Source: JBGTBQ01 sp041749275
GTDB lineage: Bacteria > Acidobacteriota > Blastocatellia > Pyrinomonadales > Pyrinomonadaceae
Direction: 5' to 3'
Assembly (NCBI GenBank): GCA_041749275.1
Contig: JBGTBQ010000036.1
Location: 1 to 9,512 of the forward strand
Length of the DNA stretch: 9,512 bases
The notes under the pieces are model-generated. The model was not told the DNA's origin. It did no database searches and saw nothing but the letters and a program-made list of their open reading frames with translations. Below are positions 1 through 5,780 of this stretch, in pieces. The position numbers and the translations under genes are program-made. Each line of letters begins with the position of its first letter. The first letter of the stretch is position 1.

Positions 1-60
1 GACAAAACTTGAGGGCGTCGCTCCACTGCATGCAGTGGAGCGACGCCCTCAAGTTTTGTC
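1..60. repeat. Perfect 60-bp palindrome, possible bidirectional terminator or contig-end fold-back
   Basis: Bases 1-30 are the exact reverse complement of bases 31-60, with no spacer and no mismatch; the centre is CTGCATGCAG. The arm ends carry AAAACTT on the left and AAGTTTT on the right, so a transcript from either side would form a long GC-rich stem followed by a short U run. It lies 22 bp past the stop of the minus-strand gene at 83-433 and could terminate that gene. Because the palindrome starts exactly at the first base of the window, a fold-back assembly artefact at a contig end is also possible. The symmetry is certain; the role is not. Confidence 0.9.
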
Positions 61-82
61 TGGAGAATTCCCGATGTGTTCT

Positions 83-433
83 TCAGGTGATGGCTTTCTG
101 TTTGTCGGTCAGCGTGATGTTCATCTTCTCCAGTGTGGCGCGGTTGAGCGTGCCCGTTACTTTCAGTCCCTCGGTCTCCTGATACTTCTTCAGCCCGGCG
201 CGTGTGTCCGGGTCGAGTTTGCCCATTGCCTCGCCGGCGTAAAACCCGCGCTGCTTCAGGATGGTCTGGGCCTGCGTAATCTGATCTTTATTCGCCCGGA
301 AGATAGGGCCGCGCTTCTTTTTTGCGACGTTGGTGTTGGTCTGGGCGGTCGTCGAGGTGCTCGTGCTCTGCGCGACCCCGGCGACGGAAAGAGACAGCAG
401 AGCCACAAAAGCGGCAAGCAAGATTTTCTTCAT
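83..433 (-). CDS. Small secreted peptidoglycan-binding-domain protein
   Basis: This gene encodes a 116-residue protein. Residues 1-21 are a typical signal peptide (MKK, then a hydrophobic run ending VAGVAQ). Residues 22-36 form a Ser/Thr/Gln-rich linker, followed by a basic KKKRG patch. Residues about 48-106 match a PG_binding_1-type three-helix domain: an ITQAQTILKQRGFY helix, the GKLDPDTRAGLKKYQ core, and GLKVTGTLNRATLEKM with its hallmark G.L...T. The expected role is binding peptidoglycan in the periplasm; no catalytic domain is attached. An AAGGAG ribosome site lies 6 bases before the ATG (440-445 on the plus strand), which supports this start. The gene diverges from a lytic transglycosylase gene, so a shared cell-wall role is plausible. 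Family assignment is fairly secure; the specific function is unknown. Confidence 0.85.
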   Translation of the reverse strand: MKKILLAAFVALLSLSVAGVAQSTSTSTTAQTNTNVAKKKRGPIFRANKDQITQAQTILKQRGFYAGEAMGKLDPDTRAGLKKYQETEGLKVTGTLNRATLEKMNITLTDKQKAIT

Positions 434-801
434 CTTCTTCTCCTTAAATTATGTGAGGCGCGCCGCTGCGGGGAGGCGCGCATGGATTGAGGTTGCGCCC
501 GCTCGTTCGTTGAGAGGCTCTAATGATACACGCTCTGTCAAGCCCCCTCCGCAAATTACCGAATGCCCCAACCGAACGGCATCGCCACACGCTCTGAGCC
601 GACTGCAAAACACCAGAACTAGACGAGTTAAACAGAAGGCCAAACTATGTTGAACTATCGAAGGAAGTTATGTTATCCTCTTCCAAGCGTTCCACCGAAC
701 GCACTGAAAATGATGGGCGGTCTCGCCTCTCAAGCCGTCATCAGACGCCACGCCAGTAGAATCTGACCAGCCCCGGTTTTCATAGCCTGTAGAAATTAGA
801 C
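434..801. other. Divergent intergenic region between two cell-wall genes
   Basis: This 368-bp stretch separates the minus-strand peptidoglycan-binding gene from the plus-strand transglycosylase gene and must hold promoters for both. I see no convincing gene in it: the short frames present lack ribosome sites and domain-like sequence. A candidate plus-strand promoter lies at 650-679. On the minus strand a perfect TTGACA is read from 541 down to 536, but no -10 box follows at normal spacing. No RNA gene was recognised. Confidence 0.6.
650..679 (+). promoter_or_regulatory. Candidate sigma-70-type promoter for the lytic transglycosylase gene
   Basis: TTGAAC at 650-655 is followed after 18 bases by TATCCT at 674-679. 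TATCCT is preceded by TGT, which makes an extended -10 (TGnTATCCT). Each hexamer matches four of six consensus bases. It would give a leader of roughly 115 bases before the ATG at 802. This is a sequence match only. Confidence 0.35.
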
Positions 802-1587
802 ATGAACAAGCTTCTCCTGCTCTCGGCCCTCCTGCTCTGCTGCGCGACATCGGCCCGCGCGCAGACGGACGTTCGTTATCACTTCGACAACTTCGACACG
901 CGCGACGGCGTGCGTGTCGAGACGCCTGTCGCGGCCACACCTATCGCCAAAAAACTTTCAAGAAGAACGAAGTTGATGGCCCGTAGCGTCGAGGCCGTGC
1001 CGCCCGCCTCGATGACGATGGCGGTTGGCAAATCGCTCGACGGCTTCTCGACCGGCGATGGCGCGGTTGACGCACTGATCGTCGAGTCGGGCACGAGGAA
1101 CGGCGTTGACCCCGTCCTGCTCTACGCGATCATGCACCGCGAGTCCTCGTTCAAGAAACACGCCGTCTCATACAAGGGTGCGCGGGGACTGATGCAGTTG
1201 ATGCCGGGCACCGCCGCGCGCTTCGGCGTGCGGAACATCTTCGACCCGCGCCAGAACATCGAGGGCGGCGCACGCTACATGCGAATCCTGCTTAACATGT
1301 TCGACGGCGACGTGGCGTTGGCGCTCGCGGGCTACAACGCGGGCGAGGGCGCGGTGATGAAGTATGGGCGTCGCGTGCCGCCTTACTCGGAGACGCGCGA
1401 GTACGTGCGCCGCATCACCGAGCGCTATGCGTTGATGCGCGACCCGCAGACGGCCCGCCGCGCGCCCGTCGTATCACGCACGCAAGTCGCCGCCATCAAG
1501 TCCAACGAGAAAGTGGCGCCGATCTATGAACAGCAAGTCTTCGCCGTGCGGATGCCGGACGGTAAACTTCGTCTCGTGAGCCAGTGA
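802..1587 (+). CDS. Secreted lytic transglycosylase, SLT (family 1) domain
   Basis: The 261-residue protein would cleave the MurNAc-GlcNAc bond in peptidoglycan to give anhydro-muropeptides. A signal peptide spans residues 1-20 (Leu-rich core, ARA before QTD). Residues 21-85 are a low-complexity linker. The SLT domain covers about 88-212: the catalytic glutamate is E114 in MHRESSF, followed by GLMQLMPGTA (129-138) and AGYNAGEGAV (176-185), all hallmark motifs. Residues 213-261 form a basic tail of unknown role. There is no strong Shine-Dalgarno before the ATG, but the signal peptide begins exactly here, supporting the start. The gene stands alone, with a terminator right after it. Short length and no LysM repeats suggest a small periplasmic SLT-type enzyme; a secretion-system-associated transglycosylase cannot be excluded, although no such neighbours are seen. 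Confidence 0.93.
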   Translation: MNKLLLLSALLLCCATSARAQTDVRYHFDNFDTRDGVRVETPVAATPIAKKLSRRTKLMARSVEAVPPASMTMAVGKSLDGFSTGDGAVDALIVESGTRNGVDPVLLYAIMHRESSFKKHAVSYKGARGLMQLMPGTAARFGVRNIFDPRQNIEGGARYMRILLNMFDGDVALALAGYNAGEGAVMKYGRRVPPYSETREYVRRITERYALMRDPQTARRAPVVSRTQVAAIKSNEKVAPIYEQQVFAVRMPDGKLRLVSQ

Positions 1588-1623
1588 GCCGGGGCGCCTG
1601 AGATTTAAACTCGGAGAATTATG

Positions 1624-1660
1624 ACGGGGCGGATTTAACTTCCGCCCCGTTTTCTGTTTT
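1624..1660 (+). terminator. Intrinsic terminator after the lytic transglycosylase gene
   Basis: A perfect 10-bp stem, ACGGGGCGGA at 1624-1633 and TCCGCCCCGT at 1641-1650, encloses a 7-base loop and is followed by TTTCTGTTTT. It begins 36 bases after the stop codon. It marks the end of that transcription unit and isolates it from the gene at 1757. Confidence 0.9.
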
Positions 1661-1679
1661 GCGGCGCGGGTGGTCGCGG

Positions 1680-1685
1680 TATGAT
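1680..1685 (+). promoter_or_regulatory. Possible -10 box (TATGAT) upstream of the receiver-domain gene
   Basis: TATGAT matches five of six bases of the -10 consensus and lies between the preceding terminator and the ATG at 1757, where a promoter is needed. The sequence 16-17 bases upstream (around TTTTGCG) is a poor -35 box. Weak support. Confidence 0.22.
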
Positions 1686-1756
1686 TGGCGTGCGCTGTAA
1701 AGCCGCGCCGCCGCGCGGGAACATGCGTGCGTGCCCGAACGTAGAGAACCCATACC

Positions 1757-3196
1757 ATGCCAGAGAGTGACGCCGATCAATCGTTATCCCACGGAGACGG
1801 AAGCGCGAACTCGCTCCGCGCTCTCATCGTGGGCGAAGCCACGGACGCCGAGTCCGTCGGCGAGAAACTTGCCGCCGGCGGCTACGAGGTGCTGCACGCG
1901 CCGCCAAGCGACGCCGTGCGCGCCGCCGCCGAGTTCAAGCCCTCGCTCGCGCTCTTCGCCTTTGGCGCACGCGAGGACGAGGGCGCTCTCGTCGCTTCGG
2001 CGCGTCGCCTCCGCTTCACGCCGGAGACGTTCGCTCTGCCTCTCGTCTTCCTTTTCCGGACGGACGAGCGGACGCTACGTAGCGCGGCGCTCAATGTTAG
2101 CGCCGACGACTACTTCGCGCTGGATACACCGCGCGCTGAGATATGCGCCCGCCTCAATTCACTGTTCTGGCGAGCCGAGGCGGGACGCCGCGCCGCGCCC
2201 GTCGTAGCCGATCAACTCTCGGAGATTGACAACTTCCTTCTGCTGCTCGACGCCGCCGCCGGAGAGGCGGCGCGCGGCGACTCGTTCGGCACGCTCGGGC
2301 TGGTCGGGCTGGCCGGGGAAGCGGCGCGCGCGGGTGAGAGGGATCGGGAGCGAGCGCTTGCCGCCGCGCATGGGTTTTTGAAACTTAACCTGCGACGTGT
2401 TGACGCGGTCGCCTTCTACGGCCCGACCCTTGTGCTGGTCTACCTGCCGCGGACAGGCGCCGCGACAGCTCAAGCCACGCTGACGCGCCTGCGCGCGGAG
2501 TTCATCGAACCGCGAACGGGTCTCGACCTCGCCGCCGGTCTCGCCTCGTTCCCGGCGGACGACGACAAGATCGAAGCGCTCGTCGAAAAGGCCGAGATCG
2601 CTCTTGGCGACGCGCGCACGGACGGGTCGCCAACGCGCGTCGTCGCTTATCCGGCGCGCGATGGATTTACGACCGATGCCTTGCGGCCCGCGCCCGCGCG
2701 CGGAGAGCGAGAGGGCGACGCGCGCGAAGCCGACTTGTTGAAGGGCGCTGTGGGAGAGGCGCCGTCGCGCGCATCGTCCACACCGGGTCTCCGGGAGCAC
2801 GAGCGCCCGGCGCGTGCGGCGGGGATGCCGCGCCGTCTGCTGCTCGCCGTCTCGGACGCGGCGCGAATGGCGCAGGTCAACCTGTTGATGCGCTCCGCCG
2901 GGTACGAGGTGCGCGCCGCCTTCGACGGCCAACAGGCGCTCAACCTCCTCCGCATCGAGCGGCCCGACCTCGTGCTCGTTGACTACGCGCTCAACGACAT
3001 GGACGGGCTTGAGATGGTGAAGCGTTTTCGCAAACAGTCGGGCGGAAAGCTCAAACCGGCGGTCGTGCTGATGCTGCCCGCCGAACGGGAAGACTTGCAC
3101 GGCGAGGCAACGGAGGCTGGCGCGCGTGCCGTGGTTGACCTGCCTTACGATCCAGTGAATCTGTTGGATGTCGTGCGTGCGACCGGCGGCGATTGA
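1757..3196 (+). CDS. Degenerate receiver / GGDEF-like / receiver protein
   Basis: The 479-residue protein is soluble, with no signal peptide or membrane segment. Residues about 20-138 have the alternating hydrophobic pattern of a receiver domain, but the phosphoacceptor position is not Asp (LALFAFG, about residue 68). Residues about 155-300 resemble a GGDEF cyclase fold: RRVDAVAFYGPTLVLVYLP sits where the R.GGDEF motif belongs, and the end IEALVEKAEIALGDA matches the usual ..A..ALY.AK pattern. The GGDEF signature itself is absent, so cyclase activity is unlikely. A charged linker covers about 305-356. The C-terminal receiver (358-476) keeps D409 in LVLVDY and D367. The usual Thr is Pro441 and the usual Lys is Leu462, so normal phospho-switching is doubtful. 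It may act as a protein-interaction scaffold. The next gene starts 9 bases later, suggesting an operon. Confidence 0.8.
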   Translation: MPESDADQSLSHGDGSANSLRALIVGEATDAESVGEKLAAGGYEVLHAPPSDAVRAAAEFKPSLALFAFGAREDEGALVASARRLRFTPETFALPLVFLFRTDERTLRSAALNVSADDYFALDTPRAEICARLNSLFWRAEAGRRAAPVVADQLSEIDNFLLLLDAAAGEAARGDSFGTLGLVGLAGEAARAGERDRERALAAAHGFLKLNLRRVDAVAFYGPTLVLVYLPRTGAATAQATLTRLRAEFIEPRTGLDLAAGLASFPADDDKIEALVEKAEIALGDARTDGSPTRVVAYPARDGFTTDALRPAPARGEREGDAREADLLKGAVGEAPSRASSTPGLREHERPARAAGMPRRLLLAVSDAARMAQVNLLMRSAGYEVRAAFDGQQALNLLRIERPDLVLVDYALNDMDGLEMVKRFRKQSGGKLKPAVVLMLPAEREDLHGEATEAGARAVVDLPYDPVNLLDVVRATGGD

Positions 3197-3205
3197 GGAG
3201 ACTGC

Positions 3206-3922
3206 ATGAACCACTGCTCAAAATGCGGAACGCAACTGACCGGGGCGGCGCGCTTCTGCGCTGCTTGCGGCGCGCCTACCGACTCTCCACACGACTCGGA
3301 AGCGACGAAATACGCGCGCGAAGAAGTGACGCGCGTCGCGTCCGAAGAGACGCTGGTCGCGCCGCCGCGACCGCCGCGGCCCGTGTTCACACCGCAGCCC
3401 GTGCGTCCGCTCCAGCCCGCGCGTCCGCACGTAGACGCGCCCGCTCGCCAAAACGAACGCAGCGAAGTCGAGCAGGTCATTTTCCGCGCCCGCCCGACGC
3501 TGCTTTTCGTCAAACTCGGCTACGCGCTCGCGGCGCTCGGCGGACTCTTGCTCATCTCCCTGCTCACGCTGCTGGGCCGTTGGACTTCAGACGTTCCGCT
3601 CTACATCTCGATCCCGCTCGCGCTCGCGCTCCTGCTCATCCCCGCGTACTATCACCTCCGGCGCAACATGGTGCGCTACACACTCACCGACTCGAAGATC
3701 GAGATTGATGAAGGATTCATCTCACAGACCACGCGCAATATCCCGCTCCGCAACATTCAGGACGTGACCGTCAAGACGACCGTCCTCCAGCGCCTGCTCA
3801 AGTTCGGCAACGTAGTTGTTGACAACGCGAGCGAGGAGGGCGGCGTGACCGTCTTGCGCGATATCCCCGACCCGCGCCGACACGCCGACCTGCTGCTGCG
3901 TGAACTTCGCCGCTGGCACTGA
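3206..3922 (+). CDS. Zinc-ribbon membrane protein with bacterial PH-like (DUF304/YdbS-type) domain
   Basis: The 238-residue protein starts with a zinc ribbon: Cys 4, 7, 18 and 21 in CSKC and CAAC. A Pro/Arg-rich, probably disordered linker follows at 50-85. Two membrane helices lie at about 99-123 and 131-150. The rest, about 151-236, fits a bPH_2 domain: RRNMVRYTLTDSKIEIDEG, then IPLRNIQDVTVK and LLKFGNVVVDNA, the family's characteristic pattern. Such proteins are membrane proteins whose PH-like domain faces one side of the membrane; their biochemical role is poorly known. GAGGAG (3195-3200) overlaps the stop of the preceding gene and sits 5 bases before the ATG, so the two genes are very likely co-transcribed and perhaps translationally coupled. 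Family placement is good; function unknown. Confidence 0.85.
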   Translation: MNHCSKCGTQLTGAARFCAACGAPTDSPHDSEATKYAREEVTRVASEETLVAPPRPPRPVFTPQPVRPLQPARPHVDAPARQNERSEVEQVIFRARPTLLFVKLGYALAALGGLLLISLLTLLGRWTSDVPLYISIPLALALLLIPAYYHLRRNMVRYTLTDSKIEIDEGFISQTTRNIPLRNIQDVTVKTTVLQRLLKFGNVVVDNASEEGGVTVLRDIPDPRRHADLLLRELRRWH

Positions 3923-4043
3923 CCCATCAGGCGGTCTTATTATTGGTACGACGGAACTAACACAACGGCGCGGGTGTCTAAAACATCCAAAGCCCATTGC
4001 CGGAGGAAGATTTGTCCGTCGCTGCCAGCTTACGGTTTTGTCC

Positions 4044-4049
4044 GAAAGG
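4044..4049 (+). promoter_or_regulatory. Ribosome binding site that selects the GTG start at 4058
   Basis: GAAAGG lies 8 bases before GTG 4058. An upstream in-frame GTG at 3974 has no comparable site. Translating from 4058 puts a classic signal peptide at the very N terminus, whereas the longer form would place 28 unlikely residues, including two cysteines, in front of it. Confidence 0.7.
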
Positions 4050-4057
4050 TTTTTATC

Positions 4058-5263
4058 GTGCGTCTTCTATCTCTATCGAAACAGCTCTCAGCCCTCTCAT
4101 TCGTCGTGTTCCTGTTCATCTCGGCACAGGCGCAAGGGTCGTCCGGCGATGCCGCCAAGTCATTACCCGCTGGGGTCGGCGTGTTCCGTCTGCAAGCCGC
4201 TCAGAAGCCGGCGACGCTCTACGATGTGAATCCGGTCAAGCCCGCGGATTTTTCCGTGCTCTCCGAAGGCGGTCGTGATTACGCGGCTCCGGGCGGCGAA
4301 AGGTTCAGCGTTTATCTCGTCAAGACCAATTCCTCGTCCGCCGCTTACTCGCTTCTGAGATATTACGGCGGCGATGGCAAACTCATCCCTTACAAGTTCC
4401 GCATGGTTGACGGCCTCGGCGTCGCCGGCATCGCGGGGCCGCGCGTCAAGTTCATCAAGGGTGACACTGTCGTCCACGTCGCGGACATGAGCGAAGCGAC
4501 GAACAGCGAAGAGGCGGCGCTCACCTTCGCCAAAAGTCTGGCCGGCGTGCTCGACGGCGCGGCGGGCGAGGTTCCGGTGCTGGTGCTGCACCTGCCTGAG
4601 TGGGAGCAGAAGCACGAAGAGGCGGGCTACGCGGGCGTCGGGCACGCGGTGAGTTCGCCCGCGCTGCGCGTCATAGCCAAGTCGCGGGGTCTTGAGCAGC
4701 CTGTGCTCGATGCCGTCTCGTTCGATGGCGGCGCGGAGGCGGTTACGGCGCAGTACGTTGACGCGCGGCTCGTAATTGTCGAGTTCACTACGCCGCAGTA
4801 CGCCGAAGAGAATGACCAACGCATTAATGAACGCATCGCGCAACTTCGCGGCGAGGGTCAACCTGTCCCTACGGCTTACAAGCGCATCGGCAACTACTCC
4901 GTCTTTGTCTTCGACGCGCCGGACGCTTCGGCGGCGGAGCAGCTTCTGGCCTCGGTGAAGTACGAGAAGGATGTACGCTGGCTCGGCAGGAACCCGCATG
5001 GGGACGAGATCGCGCAGCGCGCTTACACGAACACGATGACCAGCATGATCGTGACCGTCATCAAGACGACGGGGCTGGCTATCGGCCTGTGTCTGGGCGT
5101 CGGCACTATTCTCGGCGGCGCCATCTTCCTGCGTCGTCGCATACGCTCGAACGCCGGAGGAGGAACCTACTCGGACACGGGAGAAATGGTACGCCTCAAC
5201 CTCATTGAGGACGTGAGTACGTCGCCGTCTTCAGCCAACTTTGTCGGTCGCGTTAAGGAATGA
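4058..5263 (+). CDS. Secreted, C-terminally membrane-anchored protein of unknown function (DUF6599-like)
   Basis: From the GTG start the protein has 401 residues. A signal peptide covers 1-26 (MRLLSLSKQ, a hydrophobic core, then SAQAQG). The exported part, about 27-325, has two alpha/beta segments, the first with FSVYLVKTNSSSAAYSLL and LTFAKSLAGVL and the second with RLVIVEFTTPQYAEENDQRI and GNYSVFVFDAP. The first resembles DUF6599, a family I associate with Acidobacteriota, but this is recalled from pattern and not searched. One membrane helix lies at about 329-359, then RRRIR, and a short, probably cytoplasmic tail of about 36 residues. The likely topology is a large periplasmic domain anchored by its C-terminal helix. 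The gap of 135 bases after the zinc-ribbon gene leaves open whether it has its own promoter. I do not recognise a function. Confidence 0.72.
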   Translation: MRLLSLSKQLSALSFVVFLFISAQAQGSSGDAAKSLPAGVGVFRLQAAQKPATLYDVNPVKPADFSVLSEGGRDYAAPGGERFSVYLVKTNSSSAAYSLLRYYGGDGKLIPYKFRMVDGLGVAGIAGPRVKFIKGDTVVHVADMSEATNSEEAALTFAKSLAGVLDGAAGEVPVLVLHLPEWEQKHEEAGYAGVGHAVSSPALRVIAKSRGLEQPVLDAVSFDGGAEAVTAQYVDARLVIVEFTTPQYAEENDQRINERIAQLRGEGQPVPTAYKRIGNYSVFVFDAPDASAAEQLLASVKYEKDVRWLGRNPHGDEIAQRAYTNTMTSMIVTVIKTTGLAIGLCLGVGTILGGAIFLRRRIRSNAGGGTYSDTGEMVRLNLIEDVSTSPSSANFVGRVKE

Positions 5264-5289
5264 GACCGGATGGCTCCACGGTGAAAAAA

Positions 5290-5328
5290 TAAGAGCGTGC
5301 GCGATATGCGCCTCCTATTAAGAGCGTG
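5290..5328 (+). repeat. Direct repeat TAAGAGCGTG, two copies 29 bp apart
   Basis: TAAGAGCGTG occurs at 5290-5299 and again at 5319-5328. The second copy runs into the left terminal inverted repeat of the element at 5321-5518. The first copy may be the remnant of another element end. Between them is a small GCGC-GATAT-GCGC dyad. Confidence 0.6.
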
Positions 5329-5350
5329 TCTAAAAAGTCAGCATGGAGTC

Positions 5351-5380
5351 AGCTCCGTCAGGAGCGGCATGTGTGTAGCA
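5351..5380 (+). repeat. REP-like hairpin repeat, copy 1
   Basis: A stem GCTCC / GGAGC encloses the loop GTCA and is followed by a tail containing ATGTGTGTAGC. The first 20 bases of this unit, counting from 5350, are repeated exactly at 5402-5421. The tail also recurs in the inverted copy at 5474-5503. Confidence 0.7.
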
Positions 5381-5402
5381 CGCCGCCCGCGCTGCGAGAT
5401 GC

Positions 5403-5432
5403 AGCTCCGTCAGGAGCGGCAGGTGGGCGCTG
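5403..5432 (+). repeat. REP-like hairpin repeat, copy 2 (tail diverged)
   Basis: It is identical to copy 1 over AGCTCCGTCAGGAGCGGCA, then diverges in the tail. It faces copy 3 (minus strand). GCGGCAG at 5416-5422 pairs with CTGCCGC at 5430-5436, so copies 2 and 3 can form one longer imperfect hairpin. Confidence 0.65.
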
Positions 5433-5448
5433 CCGCCCCTCCGGGGCT
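5431..5448 (-). repeat. REP-like hairpin repeat, copy 3 (inverted, short)
   Basis: On the minus strand it reads AGCCCCGGAGGGGCGGCA: stem GCCCC / GGGGC with a 3-base loop, then the same GGCA that follows the stem in copies 1 and 2. The tail is lost or replaced. Confidence 0.55.
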
Positions 5449-5473
5449 GAGAGGGGCACAGAGAACGCCTGCG

Positions 5474-5503
5474 AGCTACAAACATTTCGCCCCTCGCGGG
5501 GCT
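5474..5503 (-). repeat. REP-like hairpin repeat, copy 4 (inverted, full length)
   Basis: The minus strand begins AGCCCCGCGAGGGGCG and ends ATGTTTGTAGCT. It matches copy 1 at 22 of 30 positions, and the stem differs by a paired change (T-A in copy 1, C-G here), which keeps the hairpin. On the plus strand the GCCCC-TCGC-GGGGC stem at 5489-5502 is followed by TTTT and could act as a weak terminator for transcription leaving the gene that ends at 5263. Confidence 0.65.
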
Positions 5504-5640
5504 TTTGAGACACGCTCTCAGGCTGATTGCCCGTGCATACCCACGCCGGCAGGCTTGTTGGGCAATTCTGAATATGGAATGCGGCCTGATTTTTTCAAGT
5601 CCGCTCAACGATTCATACCAAGCTACCGATTGCGCGATGA

Positions 5641-5744
5641 GTCAGAACCGCCTGCGGTAGCGGGCGGTCAGAACCGCCGAAGATCGCCCGCTCTGATAGA
5701 CAAGAAGCGCCGAAAGACCGCCCGCTACCGCAGGCGGTTCTGAC
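5641..5744. repeat. Inverted pair of REP-like palindromes (BIME-like element)
   Basis: The 29 bases at 5641-5669 are the exact reverse complement of 5716-5744, separated by 46 bp. Each arm carries CCGCCTGC-GGTA-GCGGGCGG (5648-5667 in the left arm), itself an 8-bp stem with one G-T wobble and a 4-base loop. That is the structure of repetitive extragenic palindromes arranged head to head. GTCAGAACCGCC is also directly repeated at 5667-5678. The element ends 36 bp before the ATG of the fused regulator gene, where that gene's promoter would be expected. I recognise the arm sequence as resembling repeats dispersed in Acidobacteriota-like genomes, from memory only. Confidence 0.8.
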
Positions 5745-5780
5745 CGGCACTCCACTGCTTGGTGTGCGCTCCATATAAAG

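Larger units (their letters stand above)
5321..5518. mobile_element. MITE-like 198-bp element with terminal inverted repeats
   Basis: The left end, starting AGAGCGTGTCTAAAAAG (5321-5339), is the reverse complement of the right end (5500-5518) at 17 of 19 positions, with the outermost 11 bp perfect. The element has no coding capacity and lies wholly between genes, as expected for a non-autonomous miniature element. Inside are four copies of a short hairpin repeat, two in each orientation. I could not see a target-site duplication in the flanks (CTATTA left, CAGGCT right), so transposition is inferred only from the ends. The terminal sequence looks like an insertion-sequence end, but I cannot name the family. 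Confidence 0.55.
5264..5780. other. 517-bp gene-free region filled with repeats
   Basis: The open frames here overlap palindromic repeats and show no domain-like sequence or ribosome sites, so I call no gene. The region holds a short direct repeat (5290-5328), a 198-bp MITE-like element (5321-5518), a 122-bp stretch (5519-5640) in which I see only a 7-bp inverted repeat ATTGCCC/GGGCAAT at 5526-5532 and 5560-5566, and a 104-bp inverted-repeat element (5641-5744). No convincing promoter for the gene at 5781 was found. Confidence 0.7.

Noticed and set aside
513..541. Perfect TTGACA on the minus strand (541 to 536) followed by TATCAT, as a promoter for the gene at 83-433
   Set aside because: The spacing to TATCAT is only 7 bases, and at 16-18 bases there is no -10-like sequence.
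2159..3214. Long minus-strand open frame of 351 codons opposite the receiver-domain gene
   Set aside because: It is a shadow of the GC-rich plus-strand gene: no ribosome site, no domain-like sequence, composition dominated by Arg/Ala.
3974..4057. Longer version of the DUF6599-like protein starting at GTG 3974
   Set aside because: It has no ribosome site and would bury the signal peptide behind 28 residues; GTG 4058 has GAAAGG at good spacing.
4163..4999. Minus-strand open frame of 278 codons opposite the DUF6599-like gene
   Set aside because: It is an antisense shadow; the plus strand has signal peptide, ribosome site and membrane helix in the proper order.
5351..5503. CRISPR array suggested by repeated units
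   Set aside because: Only four units in mixed orientation with uneven spacing and hairpin structure; no regular spacers and no cas genes.
5297..5743. Plus-strand open frame of 148 codons in the repeat region
   Set aside because: It consists of palindromic repeats read through, with no ribosome site or domain.
5773..5779. TATAAA just before the fused regulator gene as a -10 box
   Set aside because: It lies almost against the ATG, so transcription would start inside the coding sequence, and no -35 box is found.
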